NCBI GenBank assembly: GCA_002786065.1
Contig: NHNY01000004.1
Location: 1-64,000, forward strand
Direction: 5' to 3'
From: Microcyclospora pomicola
Lineage: Eukaryota; Ascomycota; Dothideomycetes; Capnodiales
DNA: 64,000 nt
Each line of letters opens with the position of its first letter. The stretch's first letter is position 1. This document shows, one piece after another, positions 1 to 10,319 of this stretch. The translations under genes were made by a program, and so were the position numbers. The notes under the pieces are model-generated. The model had not been told where the DNA came from. It saw only the letters and a list, made by a program, of their open reading frames with translations, and did no database searches.

Positions 1-105
1 CACTGAACGCCTGGTCTCACGCCTACATATGTATATAAGTTTTAACTATTCTACTGCTCTGTAGCGCTGGGATTTCATGATTCTGCTCAGGAATCCCACG
101 ACTTA
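1..105 (+). repeat. Left arm of the terminal inverted repeat
   Basis: This arm matches the reverse complement of 263-367 at 104 of 105 positions. Pairing stops at 106/262. It carries one inverted copy of the AAGTCGTGGGA motif at its inner end. Confidence 0.9.
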
Positions 106-274
106 ATTGCCTAGTCCCACGACTTTATCATAATCTTCTAAGCGCACTTTGCGATCTGTGCGTCGATCACTTATCTCGTATTATCATACGAGATTGGATA
201 AAGTCGTGGGACCGTAAAACAAGTCGTGGGACCGAAGTAAGAAGTCGTAGTATTAAGAGAAATAAGTCGTGGGA
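94..274. repeat. Iterated AAGTCGTGGGA motif inside the fold-back element
   Basis: The 11-base motif occurs in forward orientation at 201-211, 221-231 and 264-274, with a decayed copy near 241-250. It occurs inverted at 94-104 and 115-125. A small perfect hairpin (ATCTCGTA / TACGAGAT) at 173-194 sits between the inverted and forward groups. Repeated subterminal motifs of this sort are typical transposase-binding sites in DNA transposons; that role is inferred. Confidence 0.75.
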
Positions 275-367
275 TTTCTGAGCAGAATCATGAAATCCCA
301 GCGCTACAGAGCAGTAGAATAGTTAAAACTTATATACATATGTAGGCGTGAGACCAGGCGTTCAGTG
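263..367 (-). repeat. Right arm of the terminal inverted repeat
   Basis: This is the reverse complement of 1-105 with one mismatch. The sequence after 367 (ACTATACATATG) is not part of a visible duplication because the left flank is missing. Confidence 0.9.
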
Positions 368-956
368 ACTATACATATGTATACACATACTCAATGTTGC
401 GCAAATGAGGGCCTCAAAACATCTCAAAATCCTGGAGTTCGGAGATCTGACGAGTGGCCAACTATGTCCGAATAGAGCTCCGTCCTAAGGCGGTGAGGAG
501 TGTGGCTTCACGACACTAAATATACACGACAAGATGTATGGTGTTACATGCGAGTCACAAGTGCTGGAAACCGATGGCAAGATCTACAACGTTGCAACAT
601 ATCTGAACGGATGCTGAGAATTTCAATGACAAGTTTGCATTTTAGCTTGGACTGAAAGGAGCAGGATATCATCTTGAAAATCCTCGTTCCACGCGCCTTG
701 TCCCATAAACTTGTGTCCGTAAGCCCATTCGATGTGATGAATGCAGGCGAGACTGTCCGGCCATGCTCACGCCAGACTCCATGCGAGAAACCACACTGCC
801 GTGTGAGGTACGATTGCCCATGAAATGCAGCAGCAGCACCTATCCTTCCGGTACTTTCCTAACCGAGTGAACGCCGATGTGATGCCCCATCTCCCCATAC
901 GCCTTGCTGAAATTGCATAATCATGTCTGCGCTTGATGATCCGCGCGTAGCTGCGA
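368..956. other. Intergenic, no gene seen
   Basis: Between the fold-back element and the stop codon of the mitochondrial carrier. I see no coding exon, repeat or RNA gene. It should hold the 3' untranslated region of the carrier mRNA. Confidence 0.5.
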
Positions 957-2177
957 TCAATCCTTGGGCTCAGGCTCCTCTCCAGTTGGCAGACCGTTGA
1001 TGTACTTCTTCCAGAACTCGAAGCTGCTGAAGAAGATCATGTTCACGATCGCCGAGCGGATGCAGGAAACCCCAAGACCTGCACAATGAGTCAGTAAATG
1101 TTTGAGTCGAGGGCGCAACAACCAGGAGCATACCTCTGAACGACTCGAACGCAAGGAAATTGATTTTTGGGCGGGGAGCGGAACCGGTAGCGAGAAGCTC
1201 CTTCTGGTACTTGGTTTTGGCCACGTCGATAGGATAGATCTGTGACTTGTCAGCATGTTTGATCCTGCTCATCATTATCGAGAACAACTCACGAGTGCCC
1301 AGGACATGATGCCACACATTCCACCAGCGACCAGAACCGCCAAAGGACTGGCAGGCTCGTTACCCCTGCCATTGGCCATCATCTGCTTGATGCTCTCATA
1401 GATGCCGAAGTAGATCGAAGTGCCGACAGTGTCGCGCAGCAGATGGAGCCGATAGCCCGCATACAAGCCGGTCACACCACGTTGAGCATACAGTCTACGA
1501 GCAGTGGCCCAAGCTCCGGTACCCTTAGTACTTCCAGAACCACCAGGCTCACGTGCCATTTTGCCGGCAAGCTGCTCGCTCAACTTCGTCAACTCGAATG
1601 GGCACGAGATTGTGGTCAGAATTGCTCCCGAAGTGGCACCTGCGACACTAAAGCAAGCGATCGTCGAGAGGGTCGGCATGGAGCCTGGAGCGTTGGCGAT
1701 GGCGAGTGGACTGTGACCGGTCATGCGAGTGAGGTATCCATCATAGGCGTACTTGGTCTTCTGGTAGAGAGAGAAACTCACGATGCGAACGATAGTAACG
1801 CTGCACATCGGAGGTAGGACACCTTTCCAGAATGCACGAAATCCTTCAGCCTTGTAGACATCGCCGATAGTGTGAACAAAGCCAGTGTTATAGCTCTGCA
1901 TGCGACTCTTGGCAAGGTCCAAGGGGAACGTGGCGAAGGTGGACAGCATGCTGGAACTACCAGCAGCGATCTGCGTACGCCAGTCCTTTGCGATCTTGTT
2001 GAATTCCGTGTTCGACCTCAGCATTGCTTGCTTGCTCTTATCGCCGGTGTCATTGGTGGTGGCGGCGGATTTGTTCTCGCCCTTCTTGGTGGTTGCATTG
2101 CTGGAAGTGGTGGGGGCCTTTGAAGCCTGTGCGTTGTTCTGTGGGCTACTCGGGTGTTTCCCGTCTGGCGAGTTCAT
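957..2177 (-). CDS. Mitochondrial carrier family (SLC25) protein, substrate unknown
   Basis: Three exons read on the minus strand: 2177-1293, 1239-1134 and 1078-957, with introns of 53 and 55 bases (GTGAGT..CAG and GTATGC..CAG). The joins keep phase and give a protein of about 370 residues. All three SLC25 signature motifs are visible: PLDLAKSRMQ (repeat 1), PFELTKLSEQ (repeat 2) and PIDVAKTKYQ (repeat 3, rebuilt exactly at the first splice join). The family transports metabolites across the inner mitochondrial membrane through six helices. The N-terminus carries about 65 extra polar residues rich in Ser, Thr, Asn and Lys before the first repeat. The SWAL-YPIDVAKTK stretch resembles the amino-acid/basic-solute branch, but I cannot name a substrate. 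Confidence 0.93.
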
Positions 2178-3087
2178 GATCTGGTGATGGAAGACTGGTG
2201 GTCTTCAGCGAGCGCGGTACTGGAGAAGCCTGCGGCACACGCAGCGCTCCATGAAGTCTGTCTACTACAGACTATGTGTTAGTGTGAATGTCGTTAGAGA
2301 TGCGTTGTGATGGTGCGGTGCAGCTCCAGCTCCAGATCTGGCCGTGGTCTCAGGATGGCTTGGCAAATGGCAGCGGAGTGGCAGCGGCAATGGTAGGCTG
2401 GTGGTGGATGTTGATGTTGTGGAAAAGAAAGTGATGTGGGGGCATGAGGTCGTAGAAGTACTTGGGTCAAGTGAAGCTGGAGTTCACTAGCGTCGAACGC
2501 CCGCACGCGGCAAGCCTCCCGCAGGCCACAACCTAACAGCGCCGATTAGCATGTGATATACACGAGAGCTATTGATACTTCGCGGGGTGCATGACAATGG
2601 GAGCAACGGATTTGCAACGTTCACGGTGAGGTTCATGCCTCATACAAGTTCACCTATGTGATACGACCCTTAATCAAGCATTCATAGTGGTAGCGGGTAG
2701 CGAATCCACAGGAATGTGTGTATAAAGAAAATATACCGCACCCAGCTTATGACGTACCATGTGGACTATGTTGACATGAATTACTCTTATATGCACGCAG
2801 ACTGCGCAATGCGGTATCTACCACAGATCCAACCTGATAGCAGATCATCAGGAACCTCTCGTCAGGTAAGCCCGCGCCATTACCCCCCTTTGTCTCATAC
2901 GTTCTCCCAATCCCTTATTGGCAGATGTGCTTGCAGTAAATGGTCCATATAAAAGTCGTAGGAATGCCTCGTTCTGCTTCGTGTGATCATTATCATGAAA
3001 TTCATATCATCGCTCGCGTAGTAGATCCCCCAAATCCCATCAATGTTGAACAATGCTATGTCTCCTTCCTTGAAGTCTCGCTCGCCA
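2178..3087. promoter_or_regulatory. Carrier promoter plus tail of the next minus-strand gene
   Basis: Intergenic, about 0.9 kb. The part near 2178-2550 is the likely promoter and leader of the carrier gene. The part near 3087 is the 3' end of the cysteine-rich surface protein gene. I recognise no gene or repeat. Confidence 0.4.
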
Positions 3088-4404
3088 CTAGAGTAAGGTC
3101 ATTCCAACCCCAGCGACCATTGCGAAGGCCATGAAGATCCAGGCAACACCGGTCATACTTGCACTGCTTGGGGCCTGTTTTGCTGTGTTTGAGTCTCCGT
3201 CAACAGTGGCTGTGCACGATGTTCCGCATACATATCCAGACGGACAGCACCCGCCGCCTGAATCTGTGTCGCAAAGAGCCCAGCCATTCGCACAAGATCC
3301 TTGGGTCACTGCGGCATCGCTGTCGGTCGTTGCTGTCGTCACGGTCGTAGCAGGAACTACCACAGTTGGGTCACTCAGGATCGTAGTACTGTCTACCGAG
3401 GGACAGCTAGTGGTATCGCAATTCCGGCCAACACGACAGCAATTGCCTAGGTAGTAGGCAGAGCACATGTAATAGCCTGTGGGACAGGAATTCTCGGCTG
3501 TACCCGTAACGATGGCCGTGGTCGTCGTCGTGGTGAACGAAGCTTCTGACACTGGGACATCTGATGAGCTCACAGATGTCGGCCGAATTGGAGCGCTTGC
3601 AGTGCCTGATACCGACCCAATAACAACAACCACCGTAGTTTCCTGAATGACCGTGGAGACCTGTCCCGATATGCTTTGCGTTACGGTTACAGTTGTTGTA
3701 TATCCAGAAATTGTTGATTGAGGTACGACGTAAGTGGTCGTGCCACTTTGGCCAGTCACAGTGGTCATGCCTGCTGTGACTGTGCTAGCCGCCAGCGTCA
3801 GGATGACGGTGGATGTTCCATACAGCACGCAGCCGCTGTCACCGTCGCACACCGAACCTGGCACGCAGCATCCACCGGCTGAGCTGTCTGGACAGCTGGT
3901 ATAGCCGGCGGATGTATCACATCCGGCGACGGAGTCGCAATCGTCTCCAGAAGCGCAACAGCCAACCCCGCTTGACGTTGACACGCACGTATCGCCAGAA
4001 GGACAGCAGAGGTCAGAACCGATGGAGCTGCAGGACACTGTATCGGCAGGGCACTGATAGTCTCGCGAGAACAGCCGATCTCCAAGCACCGACCGTTTGC
4101 GCTCAGGTCCAGCATGAAGCGCGATTGGTGCCACTGCAACAGTACTGTTGCGACCAAGATTTGTCTCCTCTTCGAATGTCCAGTAATGGAGGTAGAACTT
4201 CTCTCCTTCATCCATGCCCATCTTCCTCACACCCACTGGGGTCTGCCATGCTAGCTTCCGTTGCGCCTCGAGGTCTCTTCGTAACAGATCCTGACGATTC
4301 GGAACATCGCGCGTATCGGGCTGTCGAGGACTGCTAACTTCTCGTGCGTGTGCAATACATGATAGAAGACTTGCAGGCAAGGCGAGCAACATCGGTAGGC
4401 GCAT
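3088..4404 (-). CDS. Secreted cysteine-rich GPI-anchored-type surface protein
   Basis: Intronless, 438 residues from the Met at 4404. I chose this start because it opens a clean signal peptide (MRLPMLLALPASLLSCIAHA); an upstream in-frame Met at 4482 would add 26 residues. After a propeptide-like stretch come four short modules, each of the form C-x(5-7)-C-x(7-11)-CC-x(4-5)-C. Two sit in the N-terminal half and two near the end, separated by Thr/Ser/Val-rich linkers with many TTT and TVT runs that could be O-glycosylated. The C-terminus ends in a hydrophobic stretch (GVAWIFMAFAMVAGVGMTLL) with no charged residues after it, as in GPI-attachment signals. The cell-wall or plasma-membrane location is inferred. 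The exact role is unknown. Confidence 0.85.
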   Translation of the reverse strand: MRLPMLLALPASLLSCIAHAREVSSPRQPDTRDVPNRQDLLRRDLEAQRKLAWQTPVGVRKMGMDEGEKFYLHYWTFEEETNLGRNSTVAVAPIALHAGPERKRSVLGDRLFSRDYQCPADTVSCSSIGSDLCCPSGDTCVSTSSGVGCCASGDDCDSVAGCDTSAGYTSCPDSSAGGCCVPGSVCDGDSGCVLYGTSTVILTLAASTVTAGMTTVTGQSGTTTYVVPQSTISGYTTTVTVTQSISGQVSTVIQETTVVVVIGSVSGTASAPIRPTSVSSSDVPVSEASFTTTTTTAIVTGTAENSCPTGYYMCSAYYLGNCCRVGRNCDTTSCPSVDSTTILSDPTVVVPATTVTTATTDSDAAVTQGSCANGWALCDTDSGGGCCPSGYVCGTSCTATVDGDSNTAKQAPSSASMTGVAWIFMAFAMVAGVGMTLL

Positions 4405-4960
4405 GGCCAAGGTCAGAGGGACGATGATGAGCGCGAGCTTGAAGTTGGTGGAAGATCCAGAGGACGGAAGATAGAAGATCACTTAGCTTCGCATGGCGCT
4501 ATGCATCGTTCGCCGGTGGCTGGCATGTCTGAAAGACCTACCAATGTCAGACATTGTCATCATGGTGGGATTGTGAAGCAGGAGGCTGGGACGTTGGACT
4601 TTGCGGAAGCCGCGGGAGTGGTTCGCTTTCGTTGCCGGATCCCCGCATTTGGACATCCTTAACCCACTTCACCTTGCCCACTTGCCCACCATAAAGCAAC
4701 ATGCAGCAGTATGAAATCTGAACGATGATATTAGTCCATGATGCGAATCGAGAATACCGTCCTTGATGATAAGAAAAACGAAAATAAGCTGTGAGGCGAA
4801 AATGTCGACTTCAATAATGCGCATATAATCGGTCCAACTGCTGCGACTGTTTGAAGAGCTCAAAACACTTCGACGTTGGAATCACCGTGTTTGATAGGCC
4901 CCAGCTCCGATTTTGAAGCTTCTGGAGAAGTAGACACTACAACGCCAACGAGAGTACAAC
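4405..4960. promoter_or_regulatory. Divergent promoter region
   Basis: 556 bases between the start codons of the cysteine-rich surface protein (-) and the nucleoside hydrolase-like gene (+). It must serve both genes. I see no repeat or clear TATA box. Confidence 0.45.
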
Positions 4961-6185
4961 ATGCCAAAGCCCATGCTTCTCGCAGTATACCTGAGCCTCT
5001 TCAGCCTCTTTCCCGGCTCCCTGCTCGTCTATGCTGCACTCCAAGCACAACCCATCATCCTCGACACGGACATCTTCAGCGATGTCGACGATGTAGGAGC
5101 GTTGGCCATTGCCAATGTCCTGCACAACTGCGGCCTGGCGGATCTGAAAGCCGTCGTGATCAACACGGACTCTCAATATGGCGCCTTGGCCGCCAGCGTA
5201 ATACCCTCCTCCCATACACAAACCCTCACCCCCTTAAGATCCCTAACCTCCAACTCGTTCCTCTTAGACCATCAACACCTACTTCGCCAACGGCGACATC
5301 CCCATCGGCGCCCTACGTCCCCTGACCAACGCCACCTTCCTCGACACCTGGTCCTACACTCTCAGCGAATACGCCACCAAACTCGCCTTCAACTTCCCCC
5401 GCGCCCTGGCCTCGACCACCCACACCTCGGACCCCCTGACGCTGTACCGTACCATCCTGGCCTCCCCACACACCGCCAACGCTAGCCTCCACCTGATCTC
5501 CATCGGCTTCCTGACCAATCTCGCCACCCTCCTCGCCTCGCCGCCCGATGCCATCTCGCCCCTCTCCGGCGCCGCCCTGCTCGCGCAGAAAGTCGCCAAA
5601 CTGACCATCATGGGCGGCACCTACCCGTCCGGCTGGGAGTACAACTTCAGCGGCGGCGGCGGGCCCGGTGCCTCCGCCTCTACCGCCTTCGTGCTCGCGC
5701 ACTGGCCCCTCTCGATTCCCATCACATACTCCGGCAGCGCGCTCGGCGCCAGCATCGTCTCCGGCACCGGGCTGTCGTCCACCGCGCCGCCGGCCTCGCC
5801 CGTCCTCGCCGCTTATCAATGGTACGTCGGCCGCTGCCGCACTGGGCGCGAAAGCTGGGACCCCGTCACGGTGCTCTACGGCGTGCTGGGGCTGGAGGCG
5901 GCACGGTGGAGGCAGTTGGGCGTCCAGCAGTCTCTATTCCGCTACGCGAACCGCGACGGGTATAATACGATCGTGAATGAGAGTGGGACGAATGCGTGGG
6001 TGGACGATGCAAGGGTGCAGAATCAGCATTGGTTGGAGTTGGCTGAGGGCGTGGAAGCGGCTGATGTGGCGGAGGTCATTGATGGGTTCTTGGCGATGGA
6101 TCCTAGCAGCTCCGGGAGCTGTGGATGTGGCAGAGGGAAGACGGTGAGAGAGCCGCAGCACGCTGTTGTGAACCCAGTGCAATAG
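4961..6185 (+). CDS. Secreted nucleoside hydrolase-like protein (IUNH family)
   Basis: Two exons, 4961-5197 and 5268-6185, with a 70-base intron (GTAATA..TTAG); 384 residues. A signal peptide (about residues 1-26) points to secretion. The family's calcium-binding N-terminal motif is intact: ILDTDIFSDVDDVGALA, Asp35/37/41/43/44. The MGG-x-YPSG-EYNF block typical of the fold follows in exon 2. IUNH enzymes cut the N-glycosidic bond of ribonucleosides. The canonical HDP near the C-terminus reads SWDPVTVLYG here, so the general-acid His is Trp while the calcium-binding Asp is kept. That could change the substrate or the chemistry. Exon 2 is strongly GC-rich, which creates long but meaningless antisense ORFs. 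Confidence 0.88.
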
Positions 6186-6869
6186 TGGTAGTGATTGGTA
6201 GCAAGCTTGTTCATCGCGACTAGATGCTCTTATTCATCCTTCAGCGCGAGAAAACAGTATCACCCTGGAGGGACATCATAGAACATTCGTGAGTGTTTGT
6301 GGTGATATCTACGCATAGCCATTGGTCAAGAGATGCAACACAGATCAACGTTTCTGGTCTATATAGCTAGCTACAACTTCGTTCTAGCCAGATGAGGCTT
6401 GACTGTGACCGTAGAGGTACTGGTACTCAGCTAGAAGTATGCATATGCTTTCTCGTCGCTCATTCTCCTTCAGATACATCGCAGTGATGGAGAGCCCCTA
6501 CAAGCAAGTGCACAAACATTTCGGGGCATGCTCTTCTCGTGCACTGAGGTGTCGAATGCCACAGATTCCATTTTGAAGTACTTGGCCGCTGCTGTGATAT
6601 TGCAAGATATGTGGTTCCACTTGTTTCTGCATTTTGGTGATCCGCATGTCGAGGCGGCATGTGGTATTGAGCTTGGAGCAGATAAGCTAGATATACATGC
6701 GGATTAGATGATTCGGGCAGCCGGCCCCATGCTTGGTCGATGACCTTGCCTTAGCCTAAGCACGTGGATCGAACTTGTATCCCAGATGAGGGTTGTGTTG
6801 TTGAATGCTGACCTTGCGAGTATCCACAAGTCGAGGATACTCACCAGCAACGTCAGAAGTTGGTTTCGT
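6186..6869. other. Convergent intergenic region
   Basis: This lies between the stop codons of the nucleoside hydrolase-like gene (+) and ataxin-2 (-). It should hold both 3' untranslated regions. No further gene is seen. Confidence 0.5.
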
Positions 6870-9800
6870 TCATTTTCCCTCATCGCCTTGAGCTACCATG
6901 CCGCCCATTCCGGGGCTGGGATGCTGAGGTATCGCGGCTTGTTGTCGTGGAGTCATGTGAGGGAAGTGGCCGTTGTGACCTGAGGAAGGCTGGCGCCCCT
7001 GCTGCAGGTGGTATGGATGCTGCCCAGGTGGACCGTTGAATTGAGGACCGCTCATGTGCATCTGGGGTTGGAATCCTTGGTGGGACCCTTGATGCTGCAT
7101 CATAGGAGGACGTGGGCTTCCGCCAAATCCTCCCGGTACACCAGACTGCATATGACCCATGTGCGGTTGGGCGTGAGGCGGCATTGGCGAGTATGCTGGT
7201 TGTTGAGGCATCGGACCATTGACGTAGCTGCCAGAGGTTGTGTGGTGCATCATATGACCGCCCATTTGTGGTCCAACAAACGAGCCATTGTGGGGGAAGT
7301 TGGGCCGCCCTTGAGGCACTGAAATGAGGTTAGTCATCATCGGCATGCGATTAGTAGGAATGACTCACTTTGACCATATTGCTGGTTTGGCATCATCATA
7401 TGCGGTTGCTGGGACATCTGCATCTGCCTGTGCTGTGTTGATGGGCTCATGGCATAGCCAGGCATCGGTTGCCCGCCGAACTGCGGGATTTGCATTTGTG
7501 GAATCTGCCCATTGAATGGCGCAACTTGAGCGCCCTGAAATCGCGGAGATCCCTGCACTGCACCGTTGGGTACGAACTGCGACATGCGAGGGTCGAAGTG
7601 TGGCCCTTGGCCAGGATGCTGCTGGTGACCAAAATGCTGAGCACGTCCTGGGCCATGCATGTGCTGGGCGTGCATATTGTTCGGGCCTTGATATCCGTGA
7701 GCTACGGCGGGATTGTTATTCAACGTGTGCGTAAGTGACGGACCTTGATTTGGAGCTTGAGTCTTGAAATCCTTGTGGTCTTTATAAGATACGTTCTCGC
7801 CCACGGGCCATGTTGGATCCGTTCGCCACGGCGGTGGTATCCCATGGTTCGAAGCGATATTGCTCTTGAAAGCTTCGGGCCACTCTGCTGTGAGCATCCA
7901 CGATACGACACTTGCGGCATCATCGAGATCCCGACGAGATTTGGCAGCTTCAGCGTTCTTGTTCTTGCCAAAGAAAGTGACCGTTGGCTCTGTGTTCTTG
8001 GCCGGAAACCGCTGCGGGCTTGGCGAAGTACCTGAAGGCGTGAAGTCACCAACGCCAGGACGAAATTCGAACGGCTTTGCTTTCACGTTCATCCGAGGTG
8101 CTGCAGTTGGGCTAAGCGGCGACTGTCCAGGCGGACCATTAGGAATGCGTGCTTGGATATTGGCAGGCAGAGGCTCGATCGGCGCCAGGCCTCCACGCTG
8201 GTGGACAGTCTGCTGCCCTCTTTGGCCAAGCGCCGTACGCGGCGGTTGGTGCTGAGGCACGATGGCTGGGCTGCGCATCTGTTGTGATCCACGGCCACGA
8301 AACTGGTTTGAAAGCATGCGTGCATCAGAGGTCGGCGGAGGTGGACCTGATACCGTCTCGACTGGTGCGACTGGTGCCGTGGCAGGCTTCTCCTTCTCCT
8401 TTTCTTTCTCCCTTTCCTTCTCCTTCTCCTTGCTCTTGTGCTCCTGTAGTTGTGCAGCCTCATCAGCTTTACGCTGAATCTCTACCTGCTTTCCCGGATC
8501 TTTGGCCAAGATCGGCACGAGATCATCAGGCACACGGCTATTGAGCTTGAAGTTCGCCGCAAACTTCTTGAGATCATTCAGCTTCACATTCTTCTCGTGA
8601 CGTGCTGTAGACTTCTTGGCCTCTTGCGCGGCTCTAATGCGAAGCTTTTCCGTATTCGCAAACTGCTTGAAGGCATCGGTTGTAGCACGGACGGTATCTT
8701 CTGTGGTGTTTTTGGCTGGCTTCTTTACTTGATCAACCGCCGGCAGAATCGACGCTGCATCATCTGGTGGCGTTTCGACGTTGTCTGGTTTCGATGCCTT
8801 TGCCACGCTACCATTCGTGTCTTCGGACGGGACCGCCGGGGTAGTTGGCTTTGCTAATTGACTGGAGATTATGGCTGGATCATAAGGTGCGCCGGGGACT
8901 GTAGGGGTATTTGTGATGGGACGTTGTGACGGTGGGACGTAGGAGCCAGCACCTCGTCTCGGGAGACTGACGGCTTCTCGCTTGACACCGGAGTACTTGT
9001 CTTCCTCGTCCAGACCGTCATGACGATCAGAGTCTCGCGTCCTTTCTTCAGCAATGTGTGCGTTTGCTGGCGTGGAACCTTCAATCTCACGGGCAAGCCT
9101 TTCGGCCAGTGCTTCGCGCTGCTTGTACTGCGGGTCGTTGCGATTGATCTGGGTGGTGTAGATGTCCTCATCGTATGTGGTTTCGACGCCATAGAGCTTC
9201 TCGTTCGCCGCGAATTGATCCCAGCCTGACGTACCTGAACTCTCAAGCGACATGTCGAGAGATGTGTCCCCGAGCGGCTCCCAGCGTTGAAGCTCACGCT
9301 CTCGCAGTACACGAGGATCCCTGCCGGAGATCTCCGCATCTGTCCGGAAGAAGGAAGCGCCTCCTGGGGTCCAACATCAGTAACGACTTACGGAATGAGC
9401 CACGACAATGACCGCACTTACCATTTTGTGTTGTTGTCGCTGTAGTGGTGACAATATCCCGTGCAAACAAATCGAGGGTGTCCTGAATGTCAAATAGCAT
9501 GCGATAATCTTCACCTTCGCCAACGTATTCATCCGTTACATCCCCGGAGCCATTTGACTGTTGATGGCTCGACGTCTCTATCCGCTTCACCATCTTCAAC
9601 ACGTACTGACTCTTGCCGGCTTGCTCAAATGACGCTCCGCTGAAAACACCTGTGAACCGTTCGCCGTTCCTGAGCGTTAATGTCGCATCTTGGCCCTGGA
9701 TGCATGTTAGCATATTGCGATCATCGTGCAGCCAGCGCGTGACAAGGTCACAACATCCGAGACGGGGCCAGGAGCAATCACAAGGAGCGACTTACGGTCA

Positions 9801-10319
9801 TATTCGCAAGCAGGAATATCAACCGATCATGAGCATGCCTGTCTGTATGTGGTTCACTACTGCTCTTGCTCTGCGGTTGTGCTGGCAGCCTCGGAAGTGG
9901 CTTCTCCGTGCCATTTGGAATGTTCGAGGACGATCGTTGAGTGATGGGGTTCTGGCCCTGCCAGGCCTTTGGTGGTGGTTGCTTTCTGATGACGACGTGG
10001 TTAGCAGAGGCTCGACCGCGTAGTATGACCATTGGCTCAAGGTGAATGTGTTGGTAGCACTCGAGCTTCATGATGCACTGCATCGAAACGAGCGAGAACG
10101 GTACATGATAGGAGAATGTGGCTGGTGGAAGCTGGTGTTGCAAGATCGATCACTTGGGGTGCCTCACTTATTTTGTCCTTCAGTTGGGCTCGCCGCTTGC
10201 TTACGCGCGCCATCAAGTGTTTTGCCTATCCCAGTATTCTTTGGCAGCTTCGAGTTTGCCATGTTGGCAGGCGAAGACGCCTTGATGATGTCTGACCCGT
10301 TGGCCGTGGACGCAGACAT
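6870..10319 (-). CDS. PBP1: Ataxin-2 homologue (Pbp1), poly(A)-binding-protein partner
   Basis: Five exons: 10319-10168, 9985-9796, 9695-9422, 9363-7369 and 7318-6870, about 1019 residues. The phases all close. The second exon carries KAWQGQNPITQR and HDRLIFLLANMT, and the third continues GQDATLTLRNGERFTGVFSGA, together forming the ataxin-2 Lsm domain. The fourth begins with the LsmAD domain (SGTSGWDQFAANEKLYGV, then TTYDEDIYTTQI). A PAM2-like motif (RMNVKAKPFEFRPG) lies mid-protein, after a Lys/Glu-rich segment, and would bind the MLLE domain of poly(A)-binding protein. The C-terminal third is Gln/Pro/His/Met/Gly-rich and probably disordered. Known members regulate mRNA poly(A) length, stress granules and TORC1. 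The start was chosen as the first Met giving in-phase splicing (MSASTANG). Confidence 0.93.

Larger units (their letters stand above)
1..367. mobile_element. Fold-back / MITE-like non-autonomous DNA element
   Basis: Base i pairs with base 368-i across the outer 105 bases of each side with a single mismatch (position 91 against 277, a G/T wobble). This gives a very long, nearly perfect terminal inverted repeat around a core of about 157 bases. No ORF of note lies inside. The visible ends read CACTG...CAGTG, which would fit a CACTA-like end, but the window begins at base 1. The left flank, any target-site duplication and the true left end are therefore not visible, and the palindrome could extend further left. 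The near identity of the arms suggests recent insertion or arm homogenisation. Class assignment is inference. Confidence 0.8.

Noticed and set aside
5313-5819. 168-codon minus-strand ORF opposite the nucleoside hydrolase-like gene
   Set aside because: Gly/Arg-rich shadow created by the very GC-rich exon; no domain, and the plus strand carries clear family motifs.
9778-10143. A separate small minus-strand gene upstream of ataxin-2
   Set aside because: Its reading HDRLIFLLANMT is the start of the ataxin-2 Lsm domain and joins the next exon in phase.
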